From assembly GCA_037178975.1 (NCBI GenBank), contig JASJZH010000002.1, positions 186,001 through 250,000 on the forward strand: a stretch of 64,000 nucleotides of DNA, in the 5' to 3' direction. The notes beneath the pieces are model-generated. The model was not told where the DNA came from and ran no database searches. It saw nothing but the letters and a program-made list of their open reading frames with translations. The translations under genes were made by a program, and so were the position numbers. How positions within the stretch are numbered: position 1 is the stretch's first letter; each line of letters opens with the position of its first letter. This DNA is from Oscheius tipulae. Lineage: Eukaryota > Nematoda > Chromadorea > Rhabditida > Rhabditidae. Shown one piece after another: positions 32,444 to 44,300 of the stretch.

Positions 32444-34516
32444 ATGGAGAACAAGACCTTGGCTGCTGCGACTACCCCAAAACTGGTGGACATCAGTCGG
32501 CTGGTTGGGGGTGCTCCTCAAATTGAGGTGGGTCAAAGTCTCCACCAAGCACAACTTTTTCAGCTTTATCTCCTTCAAACAGTCATGATTATGTCTATGC
32601 TGATGAGAAATCTCCTAGTTCCTATTTTGTTCAATGGCCGCAGATTTGTTGGATCCAAAAAACTCTACTGGTGAGACAGAGAGACAGAAATAGAGAAACA
32701 GAGAGATAGGGAGACAGAGAAACATGGAGACAGAAACAGAAGAGAACAGAGAGAGAGAGAGAGAGAGAGAGATGTACCATTCAATTTCCAGGTCCAAGTT
32801 CTGCATCGACTACCTTTTCGTGGTGGTACCAGCAATTTTGGCCATGACAGTTCTTGGCCAATATCTAGACCTTTTTGCTCTAATTCTCTTCCTGGTGGAT
32901 GTAATCTTATTGGTAGGTGTTGCTTCCAGTTTCTATTTTCTTACAAATTATCTTTGCTTCAACTCTTGGCTTCAGCTCTTCCTCACCATTGAATACCTCA
33001 TCTCGGGACAGCCATTCCCTCTCACAGCCATTTTGAACACTAAAGTCGATGAATCCTTCCTCCCGACAGCATTCTTGACTATTTTCAGGTAAAATCTTTA
33101 TTTATTTTATGGTAACATGCTTCCTTTGAGAGGCTCGATGCTTGTCCAGATCGGAGTTGCTATCCTGGCAGTGGACTTCAATGTCTTCCCAAGCAAATTC
33201 GCCAAAACTAGTGAGTATTAGGAAAGTGCTCTTTGGGCGAAATCCTAATTTCAGTTCATTACGGTCACAGTATCATGGACATAGGAGTGGCCGCTTGCAT
33301 CATTGCTGACGGAATGTCATCGACTTTAAAACGGTTCAGGAAGAAGAGGGAACCGAGAATTAAGTAAGTAATTGTCTCTGTGTCTATCAGTCCATCAGTT
33401 TATCAGCCTACCTGTCTCTCTGTTCTGTCTTTCTATCTTACTTTTAAAGATTTAAACTTCAGTTCTACCTGGAGCTTCCTCCTCTCAGGTCGAGTGATTC
33501 TCCCAGTTCTTGGCTTCATCCGAATTTTCTTCCTCTGGGCGTTCAACTACAGCCATTCCGTCATGGAATACGGAGAGCACTGGAACTTCTTCTTCACCAT
33601 GGCTGTCATCGCGGTTAGTTATCTCTCTCTACCTCTCTAGTTTTCCTTCAGATTGTCTGCCGTCTCCTGCCAAGAAACTATCCAGTCACGATAGCTCTTA
33701 CCTTCACTGTCCTTCACTTCTTTTTGCTCGCCGAAGGACGAGAGGTAAACTTTTCGCAGACTGTTTGTGATTAAGGAGTTCAGATTTGGATCCTGGTCGG
33801 AGAAAACCCAAGAAGTAACCTGTTGTTAGCCAACATTGAAGGCATTTCTTCGCTTACTGGCTACTTGGCCATGTACTATGCTGCTGCGGCTATTGGAGTT
33901 TTTGTCTCGAATACTACGTATGTGACAGGGGGCATGGTTCTATCATAGAGTGACAGGGTAATAGAGACAGGGCTAGGTACAAACCTCCAACTTCATCTCT
34001 TTCAGCGACGACATCAAGTCCTGGCTGTGGCTGACCGTTCACTTTTTCCTGATCTCTTTCGTCTTCTTTGGAGCCCAGAAAGGGACCGAACTTTTTGGAT
34101 TCCTGCCATCAAGAAGGGTCTGCAATGTGACTTTCGTCCTTTCCCAACTCTCAATGCTCATCTTCTCTACTGGAGTCTTGCTGGTGGTACAGATGGTCAT
34201 TTGGATTTTGTGGGCTTCCCATACTCCGAGATTCTCGCAATGTAAGTGACAGAGACAGTCCTATAAACCAAGAACTTCAGACGACGCTCCCTACGAGGCA
34301 GTCCGCCCAGACCTCCAAGATACCATCAATCGCTATGGATTGCTCCATTTCTTAGGTTGCAACATTCTGACCGGCCTGGTCAACATGTCCATCTACACCT
34401 CCTCTGTCGACGATCTCGGAGCTGTTGGAATCCTCCTGGTTTACCAGGCCATAATGGCCGCTCTCTGTCAGTATCTGAGAGGAAGAGGACAGAAGAAATC
34501 CGGTGTTCTGGTCTGA
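32444..34516 (+). CDS. GPI-inositol acyltransferase, PIG-W/GWT1 family
   Basis: Adds an acyl chain to the inositol of the GPI precursor in the ER membrane. About twelve exons run from ATG 32444 (MENKTLAAATTPKL) to TGA 34514-34516. Family blocks appear in order: NLLVPILFNGRRF, IGVAILAVDFNVFPSKFAKT (the VDF-x-x-FP signature), HYGHSIMDIGVAAC (the MD-G block), FNYSHSVMEYGEHWNFFFTM (the EYG-HWNFFFT signature), EGISSLTGYLAMYY, FLPSRRVCNVTFVLSQ (SRR-x-x-N) and LTGLVNMSIYTSSVDD near the C-terminus. Most exons encode hydrophobic segments, consistent with about 12-13 membrane spans. It ends RGRGQKKSGVLV, a basic tail that could retain it in the ER. Introns carry GACAGAGA or TCTCTGTC runs. The frame looks intact. 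C. elegans has a single orthologue; the symbol is not asserted. Confidence 0.88.
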
Positions 34517-34695
34517 TGAAATGCCGAAACTATTTGGATCTCAAAGATAATCAAGCCAAGTGATTTGCTGCTAGTCATATCCTTTTTGACACGGGTATAA
34601 TAAATGTGCGAAGTGTTGTGAGGAAGATGGCCGAGTGACAGTAACAGAAAATAATCTTTCAGATTCCAAACCATACCACTTTTTTTATACCACAG

Positions 34696-37088
34696 CTAAT
34701 CCTGATCCTTCTTCTTCGGAGCTGCAGCCTTCTTCGTCTTCTTTCCTGCAAATTTGTGCGGATCGTTTCTGAAGAAAAAGTTAAAAGACAGAGAATGTAG
34801 CTCACTTGTTCATCATCTTCGGGTCGCGACATCCTTTTCCTCCTTCCCAGAAGTGAGAACGGGAGCGGGTAACATTCTCATGGCAGTTACTACAGGGTTT
34901 GTTGGCAATGAAGGGCTGAAAAAACAAAAGCAGTGACAGAAAAAGAGAGAGACACAGAGAGACAGACAGGGAGACAGAGGGACAGAAAGGCAGAGAGACA
35001 GTACCTGTTCCGTCGAGCAATGCCCACAAATCATCCTGTTAGCTACTTTCATCTCATGTCCCAGACTTGCCTCCTCATGACAGGTATCACAAGGAAACGC
35101 TCGTCCACAACAAGGAAATCTGAGCACTTTTCATATCTTTCCAAAGAAGAATCTCACCTAAACCATCTGTAGCTCTTCTTATAATGTTTACAAGCTCCCT
35201 GTTCAGGTAGTGAGGTTCCTGGAGTAATGACAGGCCCAAGGATTGCTTTCTGTTTCGAAAGCTTCGGAAGAGCCGAAGAGGGAGTGGCTGCGAGGGAACA
35301 TTTAACGAAATCGCCACTGAATCTGGCCACGGTGATGACAAACTCACAGAGACGATGACAGACCTTGCAATATGACTTGTGGTTCTGTCCATAGTTGATT
35401 TTCTGGAAAAGAACGCTGGTTATTGTCTATCTGTCTCTCAAAAAAACTCACATGAACTTCATCCTCCTTATTACAACCAAAGCAGACAAGCCGAAGGGCA
35501 GTGTCCAGAAGTACCAAGTCAACTGGCTGACAGCCTCTGGTATCCATCCTCAGAAGTAGACTGCTGTTTTCGTGGATCAGTTCGCCTTTGGTTCTGACAC
35601 TGTGAACCAGAGCACATCTAGAGCATCTAAATTCCTTGAGACCTGTCGCTGACAACAGTCTGCTGGTCTGCTCTCGACAACGAATACATTTGAAAAGAAC
35701 TGTGAGTGTGACAGGAGAGAGTGAGGCGATGTTCTGACTGAAATTCTTTATAAATCACGATGTAGTCTAAACACTGCCTCTCATTCTTCCAGACAATCGT
35801 CAGCTGTAGTGGGTACTCTTGTACTGGCTTGGAAACAGTTGAGGTCGACGCTTCTGAAACAGGCTCCTGGCTACTGTGTCGTTCAGTCCCTGACTCCTTG
35901 TCTCCAGAAGTTTCGGATCTATCCGCAAGCCGGACAAATTCAGCCTTCATCTGTGGTTTGCTACTAGAAACCAGTGTGATTCCAGCCGACTCTGCCTGAA
36001 ACTGTCTCTCTGTGTGTTTCTATGCCTCTCTGTCTCTCTGCTTTCCTCAGTCTCTCTTATTCTTTCTGTCTCTCTGCTTCTCTGCCCCTAAGCTGTCACT
36101 CTCCGTACCCCTACCTGCAAAACCAGCTTCTGTTGCCTCAATCCTTCCACGAACATTGCCAGAATATTCCTGTCAATCCAATGAATCAGATTCTTGCCCA
36201 TGTTCTCAAAAGCATTGCGGCTTGTGAACAACTTGTATTTTTCCTAAATCTCCTTTAGAAAACGAAAAAAAAAGTCATACCCCTATAGCCTCTCCAATAG
36301 TCTTCTGTACATAATTGCGTAGCAGCTCCGGTAGACAACGGTTCGGTTTCTCTGGCATAGTGACCAAGGGCTGTGAAATTGGATGATTTCCGAGGAGGGT
36401 GACAGTAAATGTCATGGTTTTGACGTCAAAGATCTGAAACACTGTTTAGACTCTTCTGTATGACTCTATGTCTCTCTGTCTCTCTACCTACCCAATCCGG
36501 ATCCGTAACCAAATACTTGAAGGTAATCTCTGTCCTTTCCCCGTCCCTTTCCTCTATGAGACAGTTCTTGTATCTCCTTTTGAAATAGGTGAGTTCCGCA
36601 ACTTTGGCAGCCTTCTGTTCTTCAGAGTCAGATTGTTCCTAAAAGAATGAGAGTTTCACAAAATGAATTGGAAGGGTGTTACCTTGGTAAGGACAAGTTT
36701 TTGAGGATTGATTGGTGCGCGAGAAGAAGATGGTTTAGCTTCAGGTTGAACAAGTAGTAGTTCCGGAACTCCGTTTTGTGGCTCAGCTTCTGATGCAGTA
36801 TTCTGAAAATGCTCATCCTCTCTATCTCTCTGTCTCTAATGTAAAAGAGATTTTTGAAACGAATATAAAAACGACCCTTTTCCTTGAGAACATGTCTGAA
36901 ACGACAAGCATCCCCATGTCGACATCCCTCCTTCGTGTTGAAGAATATACAGTAGGGTGGAGGACGTTTTCTCGGAGCTTTGGCTGTAGAAATTCAAATT
37001 TCTGAGCTTAACTGAACAAAAACCAACCTTTCACTGTCTCTCCCTTCATATTTTGCTCCTTGTTCTCTAATATTGCGTCTTGTTCCAT
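34696..37088 (-). CDS. CCCH and CHY zinc-finger protein with a central RWD-like region
   Basis: At least nine minus-strand exons. ATG at 37088 (MEQDAILENKEQNMKGETVK) follows TTTTCAG, so an upstream exon or trans-splicing is possible. Next comes a CCCH finger, PPPYCIFFNTKEGCRHGDAC then RFRH (C-x8-C-x5-C-x3-H), suggesting RNA binding. Middle exons include AELTYFKRRYKNCLIEERDG, VTLLGNHPISQPLVTMPEKP and two more Cys pairs (FRCSRCALVH; RLVCFGCNKEDEV). The C-terminal third is a CHY finger: LPEQGACKHYKKSYRWFRFP, then CCGRAFPCDTCHEE, VANRMICGHCSTEQ, PCSNCHEN and SHFWEGGKGCRDPKMM, ending in a lysine-rich tail (KFAGKKTKKAAAPKKK). CHY fingers bind three zinc ions. The combination is known in eukaryotic CHY proteins of unclear function. 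Stop at 34696-34698. Confidence 0.78.
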
Positions 37089-37132
37089 CTGAAAATGTTC
37101 ATTGGAGCGAAGGTAGTTTGAAGCAAAGAAAG

Positions 37133-37405
37133 ATGCTTTTCTCCGGATGTCTTTCCATGCTGGACTTAAATCTAACAGCTAAAGTTGCTGCAATGCAAGA
37201 ATTCCAATACAGTGTTGATATTGTGACCGAAGAGGCTAGTCTGCGTAACATGGCCAAGCTGAACTATAGACAAATGGAAAGACATCCAGAGGAAATCTGC
37301 AAGAATTCCGATGGGAAGCCGTGGCTTCCGTGTGGCGAAAAGCCAGCTATGCTTATCTCGATAGATTTGATTGAAGCACACAAGAATCGTGTCTTTGAGA
37401 AATAA
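37133..37405 (+). CDS. Small open reading frame, possible gene
   Basis: ATG 37133 opens 90 codons with ordinary protein composition (stretches SMLDLNLTAKVAAMQEFQYS, NYRQMERHPEEICKNSDGKP, LIEAHKNRVFEK) ending TAA, and AATAAA overlaps the stop as a polyadenylation signal would. It lies between two minus-strand genes. No family was recognised and no intron is needed. It could be a real small gene, a 3' exon of something longer, or chance. Confidence 0.3.
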   Translation: MLFSGCLSMLDLNLTAKVAAMQEFQYSVDIVTEEASLRNMAKLNYRQMERHPEEICKNSDGKPWLPCGEKPAMLISIDLIEAHKNRVFEK

Positions 37406-37587
37406 ACTGCATCAAGTCTATAGGTAACTGTACACAGACAAAAGCAGAGAGACGAAGGGACAGAGCGGTAAAGAGACAGAATGACAGAGAGAAATTTGTA
37501 AGTATTCGGTAGTAAAACGACAACAACCGTATTGAACCAGTCAATTATGGCGAAAACTTTATTCCGCAACAAAACAACAACTAGAGC

Positions 37588-38730
37588 TTACTCTTCATCA
37601 CCCATGAGATCTTCGGCTTTGATAGCCTCCATGTCCATGCCTGTTATTTGGACAGACACCACCGGCTCTTCTTCCTGAGTCATCTCATCCTTCAACAAAT
37701 CCGTCTCATATTTGTTCCTAAGCTCCTCCAAGTTAAGTTCCAACTGCCTTTTTCTCATCGCCAGCTCACTCTGGGCCTTTTCGATCTGGAGCATCTCTTT
37801 TCGGATCTGAATCTCTTCCATGTTGTACATCTTTTGCATGAGGCGCCGCTTGACGGGGATTGGATCGCTGGAGGAGGAAGACGATTCGGCAAGAGTTCTG
37901 GAAAGTCAGAGATGAGTCTCTACCTCTCTGTTCCAATTGAAAACTGAGACAACTTGCTCACCTGAAAGAATCGTAGTTGTCCACAAGAGCTGGTCTCTTT
38001 GAGGTGACCGGTGGAGCCGGAGGTCCATTGAGGGCACTGAATAATTTGAAAGATTATCCCCCGAAAGTTGATATACTCTTGCAAATTAGCCGGCAGGAAT
38101 GACATGTCATGGAAGAAGCGCCATTTAATTTTTGTACTGGGGTCTTTTTTCGCCCTGAGACGTTTGTAGGTGTCGCGAAGAGATCGCCAGATCTTTTTCG
38201 CCTCCTCAGCTTTAAAATGTTAAAATTTCAAAGATTCATTTCAAAAACTCACTGTTGAGAACGACTCCAAAGCTGGCGCATCTATCCACAATGGTATTCC
38301 ATGTGGAGTGATAGATGTCCTTTCTACCGTGCTCACCGTTGAGAGGATCCCAGAGCTGGGGATTCTCACGGATTGACTCTATTAGAACGACAACGTGCTC
38401 GTCTGGGAGGGACTCGACCATCTTCTGAATACTTTGGGTTACAAGAAAGAGATAGAGAGACAGAGAACTTCTCAGCGGCATCATGTCGGCGACCGGCTGT
38501 TGGCCGCCGGACGGCGAGCAATCGATTGCACTGCGTTAAAAAAGAAAAAGAATATAAAAAGAACTCACATCTCCCATGATCCTCTTCGGATTCAAATTCG
38601 GAAGAAAAGTTGAAGGAAGAGTCACATTTCGACGGTTCAATTCCTCCAGAAGAAGTTTGGCCGAGGCTGGGTCGACTTTCGGTTTCCTAGCTTGAGAAGT
38701 CGGCATAGTCAGAGAGTGCTCCATTACCAT
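37588..38730 (-). CDS. MADF-domain (Myb/SANT-like) DNA-binding protein
   Basis: Minus-strand exons from ATG 38730 (MVMEHSLTMPTSQARKPKVD) to TAA at 37588-37590. A MADF domain is split over two exons: HVVVLIESIRENPQLWDPLN, STWNTIVDRCASFGVVLN, then AEEAKKIWRSLRDTYKRLRA. The conserved pattern is LI-x-x-V/I, P-x-LWD, W-x-x-I, and W-x-x-LRD-x-Y-x-R. A short basic loop DPSTKIKWRFFHDMSFL follows. A C-terminal coiled coil (MEEIQIRKEMLQIEKAQSEL) leads to an acidic end (MTQEEEPVVSVQ ... GDEE). MADF proteins are usually sequence-specific transcription regulators in the nucleus. The targets cannot be told. The second exon boundary near 38460 is uncertain. Confidence 0.75.
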
Positions 38731-39089
38731 ACTAGATACTTGTTATTTTGAATTGCTAAAAAAGCGGGAAAGCGAAAAGCGTTCAGAAAGCGACCATAAC
38801 ATAGTTAGGTTAATGTAACTGATTTCCATTGTAAAGCTTTGAGGACGACGAAATTTTGCGTACATAGAGCTTTTTCACGATTGACAGCTGGCTCCCAAGT
38901 AACCTCGATGTTATTTAGCGTACCGAAGAAATTAAAAACGATATCAACAACTTCGTAATCTCACCAGAATAATTGATCACAAAAAAAAGTCTGAAGTTTG
39001 AGGTTAAAAACATTGTTTTTTTGGCCAATACTTTTTTTACTGTTTATCGGAAAACCACAAGATATCAAGCACGAAACACGGGTTTCCAA
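38731..39089. other. Spacer
   Basis: AT-rich spacer between the MADF gene start and the 3' end of the first GST gene. Nothing else seen. Confidence 0.5.
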
Positions 39090-39893
39090 TCACCAGTCAG
39101 TCTTGGGTCTTTCCTCTATCCAATTCTTCAAAGCCGAGATTGACTGAACCTTTTCCTTGTGCTGAATCAACTGAAAATTATATTATCGCTAACACAGCCA
39201 CGCCAAAAACCTCCGGATAGTCCTTCAAAAGGCTTGCATCCCTGTTCAAGATATTGAAGGTGAACTCAGCTAGTGGGAGATCAATGTAGGTCACGGAAGA
39301 CCCGACAATGAAACCTGAACAAGAGAAAAATCACGTTTCTCTGTCTCTTTGTCTCAATGTCTCTCTGTCTCAGTGTCACATTTACCACTGAGATTCTCTT
39401 TCATAGCCTTTTTAAACAGATCCAAATGCTTGTAAAGACTGGGAAGATACTCCTTCTTCAATCCTTCCAAATCTCCTGGCTGCTTATAAATCAAAGTGTA
39501 GAGCAACGGCTTGAGTTCAGTATTGAAGTCCTTCCACTGATCGGCATAAGCATCAACTTGTGCCTCTTCCCATCTGGTAGTTCCAGCAAAACCTAAACTT
39601 TCTTCTGTTTTCTCCGAACGTCCTGTACCAAATTTTCTAGCCACGTAGCGTAGAATGGCTCCAGATTGAGGCAACTGCTTGCCGTCTTCCACCAGCACTG
39701 GGAGTTGTCCGAAGGGTACGGCTGTACATTAATAAACTGTGCAGATGTAAGACCCACATTTTTTGTCCTCTTCAGTCCATTTGTACCAATCTGTGATGTC
39801 GTTCTCAAAATCTACACCAGCTAAAGCAAATATCTGGCGGATAGGTTCAGCTGTGCCTCTTCCTTGGAAGGCGCAGAGCTTGTAATGGACCAT
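39090..39893 (-). CDS. Sigma-type glutathione S-transferase with altered catalytic position
   Basis: Five exons from ATG 39893 to TGA at 39090-39092. Thioredoxin-fold half: MVHYKLCAFQGRGTAEPIRQ, then VPFGQLPVLVEDGKQLPQSG (cis-Pro and the QSG glutathione-binding block) and AILRYVARKF. Helical half: FAGTTRWEEAQVDAYADQWK, PSLYKHLDLFKKAMKENLSG and GSSVTYIDLPLAEFTF, ending KNWIEERPKTDW. Length about 205 residues, normal for nematode GSTs. The catalytic tyrosine expected at residue 8 (Y-F in the neighbouring copy, VTYFEGRG) is alanine here (LCAFQGRG). Classical GSH activation by Tyr may therefore be lost. It could act as a binding protein or use another residue. It is in tandem with the GST at 40195-41069. 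An (AG)n tract lies just upstream of the start. Confidence 0.88.
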
Positions 39894-39947
39894 TTGACTG
39901 AAAATTTGGTTTTGAACAGATAGAGAAACAGAGAGACATACAGATAG

Positions 39948-39949
<2 letters not shown>

Positions 39950-40012
<63 letters not shown>
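39950..40012. repeat. (AG)n microsatellite in the GST 5' flank
   Basis: About 31 perfect AG units, 57 bases upstream of the ATG of the first GST gene. It reads as (CT)n on the gene's own strand, so it may be promoter or leader polypyrimidine. Confidence 0.95.
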
Positions 40013-40016
<4 letters not shown>

Positions 40017-40194
40017 CCTTTTGTACCATCTCCTTTGCTGACAATACTCGACCGGCATTGTCATCTTCCAGTTGGTCGATGTTCGACAGTGCCAAAGATC
40101 AAAACATTGGAGGGCGACTACACTGGCTACATTTATGGTCCCAATACAAGATAAGTAAACAAGGAGTTTATTTTCAAACGACACAGATCTGAAG

Positions 40195-41069
40195 TTACCA
40201 ATCGGACTTGGGACGAGTTTCTCTCCACTGCTTGATGGCCGGTACGGCTTGGACCTTCTTTTTGTGCTCGACCAGCTCCGGGAACTCCTTCAAGATCTCC
40301 GCATACTTTTCCTCAACAGTCTGAATGAACTCAGCTATCGGCAGATCGACATAGGTCAGTCCACTTGCTGCCAAGAATCCTAAATTGGTCGGTCGTTTCC
40401 TCAAATCTTTGGAAGCCTACCAGATCCACTCTCCTTGAGAGCGTTGACGAAGAAGGTGAAATTCTTTCTGACGGTTGGAAGGTGCTCCTCCTTGAGAAGG
40501 GCCTAGAACTTTCGTCCTACCCGTTGTTCGAAAATGCTTACCAGATTTCCATCGGTGTAGCCGAGAAGAACGGACAGAAGAGGATAGATATCTTTGCGGA
40601 AGTCCTTCCATTGGTCAACGAGGGCGTCGACTTGGGCCTCTTCCCAGGCTGTCTTGCCGGAAAAGCCTGTAAGTTTCGGTCTCTGTCTCATACTGTTGAA
40701 AAAGAAAACTCACCATATTTCCTTGCCACGTATCTAGCGGCTGTGTAGGACTGAGCCAACTGTTTGCCGTCTTCCTCTAGGACAGGGAGCTGATGGAAGG
40801 GCATGTCTGAAAACTTCTGTCTCTCTCGTTCACTCTGTTTTTCTATCTCTCTGTCTCTCTATCTTTTTGTCTCTTTGTCTTTCCGAGTTTTTGTCTTTCT
40901 GTCTCTCTGTCTCTTTGTCTCTCGACCACAACTGACTGTCTTTCTGCTTCTCCCACTCAGCATCCGAGAGTCTCACATCCTCAAATTCCTGTCCAGCCAG
41001 AACCAGGCACTGACGAATGATTTCTCCAGCTCCACGTCCCTCGAAGTAGGTGACCTTGTAGTGGACCAT
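40195..41069 (-). CDS. Sigma-type glutathione S-transferase
   Basis: Conjugates glutathione to electrophiles, or acts as a prostaglandin-synthase-like enzyme in this class. Five exons from ATG 41069 to TAA at 40195-40197. MVHYKVTYFEGRGAGEIIRQ keeps the catalytic Tyr8. MPFHQLPVLEEDGKQLAQSY carries the cis-Pro and the Q-S glutathione contact. GFSGKTAWEEAQVDALVDQW, EEHLPTVRKNFTFFVNALKE and FLAASGLTYVDLPIAEFI make the helical domain, ending WRETRPKSDW. About 205 residues; introns are 36-44 nt except the first, which holds a TCTCTGTC run. The frame is intact. It is about 300 bases upstream of a second GST in the same direction, a typical tandem duplication. Confidence 0.92.
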
Positions 41070-41354
41070 TTTCTCTAAAAAAAAAAAAAGGGAAGCGTTA
41101 AAATAAGAGTTAATAGAAACGGATGGGATAACAGGGACTGAACCTGCCGCCTAAATAGGAGAGTAAGCTGAAGAAATGTAAGCATGGTTTCTTATCTTGG
41201 TCATCCCATCCTGCCAAAGTCACTCTCCCTACGTCAGCTTATCAAAGTCGACACACCACGGTACGCTTACAAATGGGGTAAGACCCTGTGGAAGACTGTC
41301 TCGTACCGTCTCTCTGCATAAACTTTATTCATGGTTTTAATAGGACAACAAAAA

Positions 41355-44300
41355 CTATCTATCGAAGAATGGTATGGTTCTCTTTTGCTGCAGAGACGCC
41401 TCGATTTCTCTCATACTTGGTCGTTTTTCTCGGTCGTTATTCCAACATCTGAAGACACATCTCTCTAATATTCTCAATGAATCCCTTACTTTTCGATCAG
41501 ATCCTTTAAAAATTCGTCTTCGACCTCAATTTCCATTCTTTCGCCAGTAATTACGTAATTCCAAAACTCGTATTCGTGAGTAAAGGTTATGTCGGAATAT
41601 GGAGCCCTAGGAGTTCTATATTTGGCTTAAGGAATCGAGTGTACCTTCTATGGGTGATTTCCCAAATCATGATGCCGAAGGCAAAGACGTCAACTTTTTC
41701 GTCAAAACCTGATCTCTGATCAGATGTCTTGAGCAGTTCTGGTGCTTTGTAGAGTAATGTACCGTTACTGAAAAGGTATGAGGAATTAGGGTATAGTGAC
41801 AGAGACAGTATGTTACCTGTCTTCTTGCGACTCCGTCTTCTTGTGAGTCAGACCAAAATCACAAATAACCGGTCTACCTCCTTCATCCAATAGTATACTG
41901 TAACTTACAGTTTTAACCACTAAATTTCTTACTTTTGCGGCTTAATATCCCTGTGAATCCATCCGAGTTCATGAATATCACTGAAAATAGCTGCGAGACG
42001 CTCAATTAGGCGATAAGCTGTCGGAATGTCAAGCAAAAATTTGTATTGATCGACTCCTGGGTGTTTTTTGTGTATTACTGGAAAGAGTGCATGAATTGTA
42101 GCTGTGAAAACTTGCGATCATGTAGAGTAATAATACCAGTCTCCATTATATAACCTTTTGGAATATCGTGGCTCTCGTCCAGATAGTAGAACCCTCTGAC
42201 CCGAACAATATCGTGATTTTTCTGGCTTAACTCCTTTACAGTATTCAGCTCGGCGAGAAAACCAGAGTTGTTCTTAAACCGTTTCAGGGTCACAAGACTG
42301 AAGAAGCTAGAGATGGGACGGGGAAAGACTAGCGTACCCCCAATCCTTGTGCCGGATCAGCTCAACGACACCGAACGTTCCTTCTCCAAGTATCTCTCTG
42401 CTGTCTTCAACAAGTTGCGATTTGAAAACTTTGGAGAAAGTGCCGAGATCAAAATCAGTAAGAGGGGTGGGCTGAAAATGGAATTAGGGGATAGTGACAG
42501 AGTGAGAGAGGGAGAGAGAGAGAGAGAGACAAAGTGATTGAGAGGCAGAAAGACGGTGAGACAGAGAGAGACAGAAAGTCAGGGATACCAAGAAACAAAG
42601 ACAGAGACAGAGATAGAATTATAGAGACAAATTGTTTACCTCGTCAGCCATTCCTCCTGCTACAAGGAAATGCTTGAGTTCCAGAACTGCCTCGGAGCAA
42701 AGTTTCCACAGATCATCATTCAAATCCAGTAAGTGAAGGATGTTGGTTGCATACAGTTCGACGGTTTCTTTGACAAAGTCGAGATTTATATCGAAGACTG
42801 CCAATTGATCAGCAATTTTAGTGAAAGAGGTTGATCTACGCCCGGTCAAAGAGTCCACAAATCTGACACCACTTCAAACCGGTGGTTTTTTGAGATCGAC
42901 ACAACTTACACCTCATCATCAACACCATGAACTTCACAGCCCAAGCAGAATTTTGCTAAGCTATCCTGAGAGCGCTCTTTGATCTTGAGGTTGGAAAGCT
43001 GAAAGTTTTCGATGTTTCTCTCTCCCAAAAACTTACCTCGGAAAGTAGCTGATGGACTCTTCGCTGAAGATAACTCTCTTCCCCTGCTCTCATTTTACTA
43101 TCAAGTACATCAAAAGTTTTGAAATCGTCCAGCTGTAACGCTCCTTCCACTGCTTTCTACAAGAAAATGTAAACAGAGGCTTTCCGAAAACCTTTGTCAA
43201 GTTAAAAATTTCCTCGATTACGTAGAGCATTGTATTTGTTATTATCTTGTCGGCCATGAAACGCTAAAGTTTGATTGTTAGGAAGTTGTAGAAAGTCCCC
43301 ACGATTTTATTCCACCCTAGGTCCGCAATCTTCTGTCTCCCACAGAGAATCCGTAGCTTCTTCTTCAAAATCTTTGCATTGTCCACGGCTCTACTATATT
43401 TTGGCTCGAATTCCTTGGGAACTTCAAGCGTTTTCAGATGTTTCTCTTTTTTCACGGCATTCTCGTTAAAGCCCGGCAGTAAGCTACGAATTTCGAGACC
43501 AAATTGTGACAATTCTTCGTAGCACGTCTTAACGATTGGATGGAGTTTCTTGTGTCTGGAAAGTTTCATTCAAAAGTAGGCTATAAACTAACAAGTTGGT
43601 CAGGAAATGACTGGATTTGACAGATATGATTCTTTCCATTAGGGAGTCGACAGATGGATGAGTAGGCTGAAGATTAAGGTGGAAAGTTAGAGGAAAACGA
43701 TACCTCATCACATAAACAGAATGGAACAATGCAATAGAGAAGATCTGCGTCCTCAGCAAGATTGAGAATTGTTGGATCCAGGCTCTGAAACAATTTCTGA
43801 GACAGAGAGACAGAGACAGAGTCCCACCTCTAGCTCGTCGTTCACGACTGTAACGCGGCTACATTTCCACTCAATATATCTCATGCATTTGTAGAGATCT
43901 TCTGCCCAGTCTCCAAACCACTGAATTGGACAGTTTTCCGCAATCGACGGGAACTCGGCTGAGAGACCAGTCGGCCCGAGCTTCTTAATCTGACGAAGGA
44001 CATGTTTGTCGAGAGACGTTCTTCTAAACCCGAGAAACTTGAACTGGTAAAAGTGTCTTACTGGAAGAAGATACACTTGTTCAACTGCTCAAGAGCATAT
44101 TTGCCTTTGAAGTAGGCCAGAGGATTGTGTCCGAAGGAACCTGAACTGTGTCATTAAACTGTCTCTCTGCCACACTGACTATCCGCTATACTTGTAGCAA
44201 ACTTCGTCGCCTCTGCAATGTTTGGAAAGGATGCCGTCAGAATTTGATCAGTACCGATCGGAAGAACCATATGATCCAAAAAGGAGACAATGTAGCCTTT

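Noticed and set aside
37172-37381. Minus-strand open frame upstream of the CHY gene
   Set aside because: No Cys/His pattern or splice link to the CHY gene; composition is unconvincing next to the plus-strand frame.
41480-41560. Apparent frameshift in the second kinase after DLIEK
   Set aside because: A 42-nt intron (GTAAGG...TTCAG) restores DLIEKCWNNDREKRPSM, so no break is needed.
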